Assembly: GCA_023422565.1 (NCBI GenBank) | Contig: JAFAGR010000031.1 | Span: 1-61,208 of the forward strand | DNA from: Bacteroidota bacterium | GTDB lineage: Bacteria; Bacteroidota; Bacteroidia; Chitinophagales; Chitinophagaceae | Direction of reading: 5' to 3' | DNA: 61,208 bases | Shown here: piece by piece, positions 56,001 to 61,208 of the stretch | Layout of the letters: the number at the start of each line of letters is the position of its first letter | Position numbering within the stretch: position 1 is the first letter of the stretch | Position numbers and translations under genes: made by a program | Notes under the pieces: generated by a model | What the model was told of the DNA's origin: nothing | Database searches by the model: none | Seen by the model: only the letters and a program-made list of their open reading frames with translations

Positions 56001-56492
56001 AACCCCCGCAACAAGCGTATTTTGTATGATGAATTGATGCAGCGTGGTGGGAGGCGTGGCTGCAGCGGGAGGATTTGTAGTAAAACCGCCCGCGCCCACC
56101 GAAGGGCTAACTGAAATCTGGCCACCATTGTCTTGCGCAACGATGTAATATGAGATCACCTGGCCGGCAACGCCCGCCCCGAAAGTGAACGAATAATTTC
56201 CCCCACCAAGGCTGGTACCCGTTACGGCATTAAAACTTCCGAAATTCACTCTCCAATAGAGGTGAGGAAGGCCTGCGCCCGAAGTGGGCACGCCATCAGC
56301 ATCTGTGATATTTACCGTGAGGGTTTGGCTTGTATTTTCCTGGCAGGTATTGGCAAGCGGAGTAAACGTAATATCCGGCCCTTGCGCAAGCAAGTGTGTA
56401 AAAGAAAGGGTAAGGAACAACAACAAAAAATATTTCCTGCTGTTACTAAAAACCCAGCCGATGAAAGCTGCGTTAAATTGCTTCATACTCAT
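50040..56492 (-). CDS. Large T9SS-secreted protein with beta-helix and Ig-like domains
   Basis: This 2150-residue paralogue of the 3324-residue protein has a signal peptide ending THLLAQG at about residue 37; the ATG at 56486 (MKQFNA) is an equal start. A beta-helix region (about 180-650) ends DIGADEMTPP, followed by Ig-like repeats up to about 1400. A WLGANTNWHDQDNWCGLVP segment (about 1418), the shared block (about 1580-2070) with VERYIPNHAKAWQLLSAP, and a T9SS sorting domain with VYPNPASG near 2073 complete it. A -7-like box (TAAAGTTA on the plus strand, 56558-56565; 7 of 8 matching) lies about 65 bases before the ATG. Function beyond surface display is not visible. Confidence 0.88.
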   Translation of the reverse strand: MSMKQFNAAFIGWVFSNSRKYFLLLFLTLSFTHLLAQGPDITFTPLANTCQENTSQTLTVNITDADGVPTSGAGLPHLYWRVNFGSFNAVTGTSLGGGNYSFTFGAGVAGQVISYYIVAQDNGGQISVSPSVGAGGFTTNPPAAATPPTTLHQFIIQNTLVAGVYTVGINVIYNFRTITDAVNAYNNSCLNGDVTFLLMDNNYNAANGEVFPITINNAQAGPTRRLTIKPNASVATVNISGSSNDAIFRLNGADYVTIDGSKNPDPMGRDRSVIITNTSTSTSSAVVWVASAGPSNPATNNTIKNCRIVGSWNASTGTPGTFAGIVSSGSSNTGIAADAPNSNNTFFSNDVSKAYFGIGLFGNGSTDQQNTITRNIVGSTAAANMLGFRGIYASNQTGLNIDSNDVKGVNSSYGSLVDVEPTAGIMLAGVSVNANVFNNTVQNIKNTNTLGLPVMGIALMSETANTNARIYNNFVFNITGNGNASDPLHNGHGIGLISGGGVKLYHNSIHLAVNQITAGTTAALYIGPAISMAGTLDVRNNIFSNRETTGTRYGLYCATTNIIFTHINYNNYYAGTGVGYLGGPRVTIGAWQLATGSDINSVAVNPLFVSATNLHLQVISPMNSVGTNVGITTDIDLETRSNTTPDIGADEMTPPACSANLGGTVTANVAQICNSGAPILFATGFSTGAGIDYQWQSSTDNINFTNLAGEKNPTTATPPSITVTTYYRLRVTCNAGPEGYSSVRTIPVNNPQVVSATNTATRCGVGTVSLTATGSAGTTLRWYDVPVNGEILGTGGTFVTPTVYANDSFYVETNIGGVNTTVGPASPTAHGGSLGEGQTMWPTNFDVLAPTKLLSVDIYPIQSGQAGNLVIYRSDSTVLASVPYVTTVSGGNTAQVIPVNLSLPVGTGYIMWGTGYDDIPVSGLRRNVNGSVYPYSSAEVSITGNEFGPGFYMYFYRWRFSSGCQNTPRRLVKVNLTTPPAVTTTASLPSVCANTPTVLTASSPDPNYIYTWQPGNLVGASVTVSPGGPTSYVVLANNGTCANTDTIDITMKAQPQAVSATPATNTRCETDAALPLNVTGGIVNGELLLNENFNGSTDPAGWLKNTGTGAFTLSPSPTTLQGYAIKSNDSSQLYISNGLPNLGTNGRFLRSSMINATGYSTLTLTFWHHFSSFFEDTVFVQVMNSVTPPTGAGDAGWTNVATYIYTEGLNNAFVQRTINLDAFAGSANLYIRWKYKANGDYFYALDNVRLTGNDAPPLYSWAPTAGLFLDAAATIPYTGGNVAGVYAQPLVTTNYIASSTAPNGCQSKDTATINVRVAGGVISGDNTICAGGSANLSVVLTGTGPWTFTYTDGTTPVTISGVNASPYVFAVNPVANTTYTLVSVTDAFCAANPVNISGSAVISLTSVGVSSWLGANTNWHDQDNWCGLVPDASIDVIIPTGLPFYPVISAPAAAKNIQLAAGASLTIDAAANLDIAGSVTNDGILTNNGSIKLAGSVAQTFPGGSGSVPSMVSLVVDNSGPGVTINRKLRILESVTFTSGDITLQDTMTIASSISGTASVGKIGDDVEITYGAAGKFVVERYIPNHAKAWQLLSAPTIGQTVKQAWQENAAVPLQDLKPGYGTIMTSALPSALVNGFDFYTPLGPTISTYNAVTGRWDGIPSTNATPVSGKQGFMVLVRGDRSVTTYNAPATETTLRNTGRIYTPADPAPSSTVLPGKFESIGNPYASTIDFQEVLASSTGIDAKFYVWDPSLSGSNGLGRYQTISASNGYRPIPGSALYPAAVPFSKIQSGQAFLVYSTPGGTVNFDEEDKITGSDMMFRPPSLGNRAFMFASLEVGGLVADGNGVAFDRAFSNAFDKNDALKVANFGQNFGIRNNGEILALDARTAIFDHDTVFYNITGLTAGTHDLVFAPENIDPFTHAWLVDRYHGVITPVSTSDSTRISFTVVNNAASKAADRFYLVFKRMGRLPDMITLVGAERAGEEVLVSWKVKNERDVERYEVQKLDGTRGWQRIGASTPYSVQEIAEYGYVDAQPVIGNNHYRIITYKKGGEWLVSETLTVTIGESADVQVYPNPASGAEFHLLFNKVPPAKYTLQLYTESGSLAHTEFLDVTGDRRSYPVRPGRMLPQGTYFLVIEGKKYRKRLKVIVR

Positions 56493-56910
56493 TACTTAAA
56501 AACCAATACCGGAAACCATGGTGGATATCGGACAGGTTTAATTCAGGACATGGCGGATAAAGTTACTCTTTATTAGGGAAAAATACTATAATATGGGAAG
56601 GGTTTTTACGGTGGAGATAATTTGGTAATTTAGTGATTTGATAATTTGATAAATGCAACCATCTTGACCGAACTTCCGTGGTTTAAAGATCATACCCAAT
56701 CAAATCATCAAATCTGCACATCCCGCCGTAGGCGGGCAAGCTATCAAATCACCCCATGCCGACGCTCAGGTCAGCATCCGGAATAGACGCTTCGGTCTGC
56801 TTAAAGCCAGCTTCCCTGCGCCCACATCAGCACATGCCGACGCTCCGGTCGGCATCGAGACCAGCTCTGCTGAGTCTCGATCTGCAAATCAGCACATCAG
56901 CACATTATAA
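56493..56910. repeat. Palindrome-rich intergenic block
   Basis: Several REP-like hairpins lie close together: CCCGCC (56722-56727) with GGCGGG (56731-56736); ATGCCGAC (56756-56763) with GTCAGCAT (56770-56777), one mismatch; a second, perfect copy ATGCCGAC (56834-56841) with GTCGGCAT (56848-56855); and TCGAGAC plus CAGC (56855-56865) with GCTG plus GTCTCGA (56869-56880). Copies of ATCAGCACAT and AATTTG-type repeats (about 56616-56655) surround them. It lies just past the stop of the 1398-residue gene. No protein-coding gene is apparent. Confidence 0.75.
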
Positions 56911-59900
56911 CTACTCCACCACTGCTCTCGCATCTCCTCTCCACCCCCTGCTTTCTAACAATACCTTGTACACACCCGGCACTGTGGCGGGCGGAAGGTT
57001 AAAGGTCATAACATCCCTTCCTCCGGTTGACAACACATAGGTTCTGAATATTCTTGTACCATCCGCCTGTAGCACCGTTACCTGGTACTGCCCTATAGGC
57101 ACAGCAGACAATACCAGCCCGAGCCTTTTCCCTGCAACGGGGTTTGGCACGATGGTAATTGTGGGCTCCATTTCTTCCACACGGAGGTTGGTGGTTGCGT
57201 TGCGGAACACTATATAAAAACGGTTCGGTTGATACGAACCTGCCGTATTCGAGATCTCGAATGAATACTCTGTAGGCTCCGAACGGCTCACTTCAGTTTC
57301 AGCACCCATGAAACGGTCAACAAGTATAACCCTTTCGCTTCCGGCAAAATTCACCGGCGTAAAAATAAATTTATGGTTGCCGCGGGTAAGGTTCCACATT
57401 TGATAATGGATGGTATCCCGCGCGGTTGCTGCCTTCCGCGTAAGAATGGAGATAACTTTTGAATGCGCGGCAATACCGAAATTCTCGCCGTTATTGGCCA
57501 CTTTCACTGCATCCCTCCCATCATAATCGTTGGAGAATTCATTTCCAAAAACCACTGCATTGCCGTCGGCAAGTGCACCGGAGGGCGTGTAAAGACGTGC
57601 CTGCAACATATTCGCGCGCAGAGGTTGGCGGAAAACGTTTTCAGAAGAAATCACTTTGTCCTCATCCTGAATCAGCACATTACCCGGGCCTCCCGTGGCA
57701 TGCATCAGTACCGCTTGGCCGGATTGTATAGTGGTAACCGGAACGCCTGTGGGATAGTTTGTGGTTCCACCCGGCATGGGCATCCATAAAGCAGATTCGC
57801 TGATGGTTTGATACCCGCCAAGCCCGCTCGAACCGGGAAGCAACGGATCCCAGGCATAAAAAGTTTTATCTACCGACGCGCTCTTGAAAACCAGGGTAAA
57901 ATCTATCGCTGATGCATAAGGATTACCTACCGATTCAAATGAATTCGGCGGTATAGTCGTTCCGGGAGCTGCATTAGTGGTGGCGCCATAGTACAATTGA
58001 CCGGTGGCACGTAATACTGTCGGCACCGCTGTGCTACCGGGCCCGGTAACAGCGGTAACGCCACGGTCTCCACGCACCAAAACCATATAGCCCTTTCGGT
58101 TCCCTATCCGGTTGTTTTTTGTACCGGTTATATTTGCCCAGCTCCCTGTTGGCCCCGGCACAAAAGTCTTCATTGTTGAACCCAGCGGGGTGAACGCATC
58201 AAAGCCCAATGTAAAAGTAGGGTCGTTCGTGGCGCCGGTGATCATCGTTCCATACCCGGGATAACGGTTATCGTTAGCCGAAGTTGCGGTATCCTGCCAG
58301 GCCTGGTTAATTGTTTGCGCACTCTTTGCACTGTCTATCGGCACAGCCAGCAATTGCCAGCTTCTTCCATGATCAGTGCCTGTTGGGATATAGCGTTCTA
58401 CGGTAAACCTGCTTGTAGAGTTCGAAGTGATATTTCCGTATAGCCTGCTAAAATACGCGGTATGCGTTGCAGTTGATTTTAAGGTGAATGGGTGTTGCCC
58501 GAAATTAACCGAAGCGGAGACGTTAGAAGGATCGAAGAAAATGCCTTCGTAAATAGTTACACCAGACTGCCAGCTTGCCGTACCGCCCGATTTTTTCATG
58601 GTAAACAAGGCCAGCGAAGAACCTGCTTCAAAATTGATATTCTGCCCCGAACCGCCTGTAAGGGTGAGGTTTGAAGATGGCGTTCCGCGAAAAACCGCCC
58701 CACCGCCATAACTAATGGTGCCATTGCAGGTTAATGTTGTTGCACCGATATCAAAAACCCATCCTCCCAAAATTGTTGTTGTGCTTAAAACCTTCAAGGG
58801 CTTTGAAAGAGTGACCGTATACGCGGGCCCACCACCGGGAGGACCCTGAATAAACAACAGGTTGACAGAATCAGGCAGCAGGCTTCCGGTAACTTGGTTG
58901 GAGATCCCGGTATAACGGTAGGTACCTGTCGTACTCATCGTACGAACCGATGTTTGTATATTCCCTGCCGCAATTGTTGTGATGCCCTGAGCACTACCAA
59001 TGCCTAAGCCCCCGGTAGTAACCACCTCAAATGAAGTGGTGCCGGAAACTATATACTGTGCGGTATTTAAATAGCCACCGGCCATGATCTTTGTACTGCC
59101 ACTATTGATAGTTTTGTTTGAGATCAGCAGAACATCCGAACCACCTATAACTTGCAATTCACCACTCAAAGTGATGGTACCCGCGCCGCCAAGTTTTGCT
59201 GAACCCTGGGCTGTGGTAGCGCTGATCTCGAACCTGCCGGAACCGGCCGCCTGGGTTAAATTGGCGGTTCCTACGATCCCGTTTCTAAATCTCTTTATTC
59301 CGCCAAAGTTCCAGGTAGTAGCCGCATTACATTCAAACAAACCATGAATGTAGGTATAACCCGCAGAGCCTACGTTACTAACAATGCTGGAAATGCGAAA
59401 AACAGGTACATCGGCAGCCCCTGCGGTAAAATAATCCTGGCTAGACGTTTCGAAAGAAAGGACAGTGTTCCAGTTAAAGACAGCATCAGTATAAAACTTC
59501 ACCTGTGGTGAACGCGCGAAGTCATCACTTGCCGCATCCCCCTTATTGTCTATCACATGCACCATTCCACCCGTGTTCACCACGGCATTAAGCCCGGTGA
59601 CAAGGGTTGGTATATTACCATACAGTTTTAGGGTACCGTTCACCGTTAGGTCGTCACCGGCTTTATCAACCATGGTAAGGCGATACCCTCCGTTGAGCGC
59701 GTTGGTATTTTCCAGGATCGCCCCGGCATCAATAGTGAGTTTCGCAGCCGATTCATTAGCCACCATGGTAACTGTGTGGGTGGGCCTGATGAAAATTCCC
59801 GCCGCAGCGGATGTGGGTTTAAGATCAGACAATACCCATGGCGCAAGCCCCGTTGCCGAATATTCCCAGGTGTTCGCATTATTCCAGTTGCCGGTAATGC

Positions 59901-61107
59901 GAGACTGAAAATAACCCGCAGGGTTGGCCACCGCAGCAGTTGTGGCCCGCGTGCCGGAATTTGGCGGCAATTTATAACAGGGCGATCCCACACCATTATA
60001 TTCAATGAAATAAAAGTTATAGGTAGTGGAAGGGTTCAATCCCAACACGGTAAAACTTCCTGCGCCCAGGGCCGGCACTGCATTGCTGTTGTACACTACA
60101 AAGCCGTTGCCGATGGCACTTCCCGTACCGAAATTTGAGTTTGCAGTGTAAATAGCGCCATTAAAAGGGTTTGTGCTCAAGGCGGCATTTTCCACCGCGA
60201 TCACCATAAGCCCGCCTGTTCCGTTTCCGCGGGTGAAGTTTACGTCCATCTGGCCCGGAAGTACGTTGCTGAAGCCCGTTGAGGAAGCCTGGGTGGTGGG
60301 AGGCGTACAAATAGCGCCGTAGGTGGCGGTGATGTTGATATCGTCTAACCCAAACTCATCTCTTTGCCCGGAGCCGCCCACATCTTCAGATCTCCAACGG
60401 AGATAAAAGTAAGTTCCCGGTAAAATGTTCTGGCTTGTAATAGTTGTCGACCGCGAAGGAGCCGGACCGTCCACCAAAACCAATCCCGCCGCGTCCAGGG
60501 CTGCGGGGGATGTATAATCCAGCGCGGCCACATCATTATAGTTAACATTATCTGTTGACCATTGAAAGTTGAAGCTATTGCTCCTGTCCTGATCGTTCCG
60601 CACATAAAGATCGTAGGCCACGGCAAGCTGGGTTATTGCTGAAGTACCGTTGTTGTAGATACGAAGTGTTAAGGTACCGGGAGTGAAATCTGGCGGACCG
60701 GAGGGTTGAATATAGAAGATAGGGTTGGAAACACTTGCCGGGGTTCCGGTATAAGCATAAAAACCGCCTGTAATTACAGCAGCTGCGGTGGAACCACGTG
60801 CAAAATCGTTAGTAGTGAATGTTCCTCCGAAAGAAAGTGTTCCGTCACTCCATCTGTCCGCGGCCCAAGCATCAGAGTCTAACCGTCCGCTTGATGGCGT
60901 GGGCTGAAAGCCCGCACCGGTGTAGGCGCCATTGCCAACGCCTGCGGGCATGGTGGCGGAAAAGTCTATAAATGCCGTATTTCCGGGGGAATTGGTAAGC
61001 GTTACCTGGGCAAAACCGCCGAAGGATAATGTAAGGAGAACCAATAAAATTGCGGACTTAAAAAGCGATTTAACCTTAAAAACCCTGCATACGTACATAT
61101 TAGCCAT
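56911..61107 (-). CDS. T9SS-secreted protein sharing the C-terminal block of the giants
   Basis: This 1398-residue secreted protein has a signal peptide with hydrophobic core about 18-31 ending FGGFAQ. The N-terminal part (about 50-260) is a jelly-roll-like region naming a DELGLDDINITATYG motif; a fibronectin-III-like segment (LNPSTTYNFYFIEYNG) follows near 360, then beta-rich repeats to about 880. From about 906 it carries the same block as the other two (VERYIPTG, SWQLLAVP, INQAWQD, GYMVLVRGDRG, ESVGNPYAS), and it ends with a T9SS sorting domain starting ITIVPNPVAG near 1319. The start MANMYVCR is followed by M4 as an alternative. The N-terminal half differs from the giants, so this is a mosaic relative. 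Confidence 0.87.
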   Translation of the reverse strand: MANMYVCRVFKVKSLFKSAILLVLLTLSFGGFAQVTLTNSPGNTAFIDFSATMPAGVGNGAYTGAGFQPTPSSGRLDSDAWAADRWSDGTLSFGGTFTTNDFARGSTAAAVITGGFYAYTGTPASVSNPIFYIQPSGPPDFTPGTLTLRIYNNGTSAITQLAVAYDLYVRNDQDRSNSFNFQWSTDNVNYNDVAALDYTSPAALDAAGLVLVDGPAPSRSTTITSQNILPGTYFYLRWRSEDVGGSGQRDEFGLDDINITATYGAICTPPTTQASSTGFSNVLPGQMDVNFTRGNGTGGLMVIAVENAALSTNPFNGAIYTANSNFGTGSAIGNGFVVYNSNAVPALGAGSFTVLGLNPSTTYNFYFIEYNGVGSPCYKLPPNSGTRATTAAVANPAGYFQSRITGNWNNANTWEYSATGLAPWVLSDLKPTSAAAGIFIRPTHTVTMVANESAAKLTIDAGAILENTNALNGGYRLTMVDKAGDDLTVNGTLKLYGNIPTLVTGLNAVVNTGGMVHVIDNKGDAASDDFARSPQVKFYTDAVFNWNTVLSFETSSQDYFTAGAADVPVFRISSIVSNVGSAGYTYIHGLFECNAATTWNFGGIKRFRNGIVGTANLTQAAGSGRFEISATTAQGSAKLGGAGTITLSGELQVIGGSDVLLISNKTINSGSTKIMAGGYLNTAQYIVSGTTSFEVVTTGGLGIGSAQGITTIAAGNIQTSVRTMSTTGTYRYTGISNQVTGSLLPDSVNLLFIQGPPGGGPAYTVTLSKPLKVLSTTTILGGWVFDIGATTLTCNGTISYGGGAVFRGTPSSNLTLTGGSGQNINFEAGSSLALFTMKKSGGTASWQSGVTIYEGIFFDPSNVSASVNFGQHPFTLKSTATHTAYFSRLYGNITSNSTSRFTVERYIPTGTDHGRSWQLLAVPIDSAKSAQTINQAWQDTATSANDNRYPGYGTMITGATNDPTFTLGFDAFTPLGSTMKTFVPGPTGSWANITGTKNNRIGNRKGYMVLVRGDRGVTAVTGPGSTAVPTVLRATGQLYYGATTNAAPGTTIPPNSFESVGNPYASAIDFTLVFKSASVDKTFYAWDPLLPGSSGLGGYQTISESALWMPMPGGTTNYPTGVPVTTIQSGQAVLMHATGGPGNVLIQDEDKVISSENVFRQPLRANMLQARLYTPSGALADGNAVVFGNEFSNDYDGRDAVKVANNGENFGIAAHSKVISILTRKAATARDTIHYQMWNLTRGNHKFIFTPVNFAGSERVILVDRFMGAETEVSRSEPTEYSFEISNTAGSYQPNRFYIVFRNATTNLRVEEMEPTITIVPNPVAGKRLGLVLSAVPIGQYQVTVLQADGTRIFRTYVLSTGGRDVMTFNLPPATVPGVYKVLLESRGWRGDARAVVE

Positions 61108-61160
61108 GCCGATAACTATTTAGTTGCGGGTTTTCAGGGGGTTAGGGGAATTCGAAACGG

Positions 61161-61168
61161 CAAATTTA
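61161..61168 (-). promoter_or_regulatory. Bacteroidota -7 element for the 1398-residue gene
   Basis: CAAATTTA on the plus strand reads TAAATTTG on the minus strand, an exact TAnnTTTG match, with about 53 bases to the ATG at 61107. The -33 region would lie at about 61185-61195, where no clear TTG is seen. Confidence 0.5.
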
Positions 61169-61208
61169 TTATATTCCGCCGGTATTGAAATACCCCGAAC
61201 CGTTAAAT

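Noticed and set aside
56722..56880. Possible CRISPR array
   Set aside because: The repeated units are palindromes of different sequence at irregular spacing, with no spacer set of equal length and no cas gene nearby.

Overview
The window looks like a chromosomal segment of a Bacteroidota bacterium, most likely a Chitinophagaceae-type relative. Support comes from three giant secreted proteins ending in type IX secretion (T9SS) sorting domains, a UpxY/NusG-like antiterminator in a glycan operon, promoter -7 elements of the TAnnTTTG type, and an exosortase paired with a short PIDGG-tailed protein. The genus assignment is inference; no rRNA or other marker is present.

Layout. Positions 1-1245 hold most of an IS110-family insertion sequence. 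Its 5' non-coding part folds as a nested hairpin with an internal loop, like the recently described bridge RNAs. A long inverted repeat follows, then a plus-strand block (1594-4606): the tRNA-modifying gene mtaB and a coupled pair, polysaccharide deacetylase plus formyltransferase. From 4609 to 39308 every gene lies on the minus strand, with overlaps or short gaps nearly throughout, forming one roughly 35-kb exopolysaccharide locus. In transcription order it runs: outer-membrane export lipoprotein (Wza type), tyrosine autokinase (Wzc type) with a Gly-Tyr repeat tail, UpxY antiterminator, GDP-fucose synthase, amidotransferase (AsnB type), glycosyltransferase, ABC exporter (Wzm/Wzt type), methyltransferase, GT56/WecF-like transferase, four tandem GT2 enzymes, methyltransferase, GT4, a WbpB/WbpD/WbpE-like diacetamido-uronic acid trio, further glycosyltransferases and three FkbM methyltransferases, a GT11 fucosyltransferase-like gene, a Wzy-like polymerase, a GT4, an exosortase, a WcaF-like acetyltransferase, a GT2, a PHP-type tyrosine phosphatase and an acyltransferase.

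The right third (39501-61107) holds a 72-residue secreted peptide with a PIDGG-transmembrane-basic tail and three giant T9SS cargo proteins of 3324, 2150 and 1398 residues. The giants share a related C-terminal 400-500 residue block, and two of them also contain beta-helix and Ig-like stretches.

Proposed system. Exosortase (8019-8582), Wzy-like protein (9739-11133) and the PIDGG-tailed peptide (39501-39719) together look like a Bacteroidota exosortase Y type system. In such a system a tiny secreted protein would be cleaved at its C-terminal tail and perhaps joined to, or released with, the polysaccharide made by the locus. Presence of the parts is seen in sequence; the joint function is inferred. 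No Wzx flippase, initiating sugar-phosphate transferase, Gmd, WbpA or T9SS machinery gene lies in the window, so those must be elsewhere. No tRNA, rRNA or CRISPR array was recognised.
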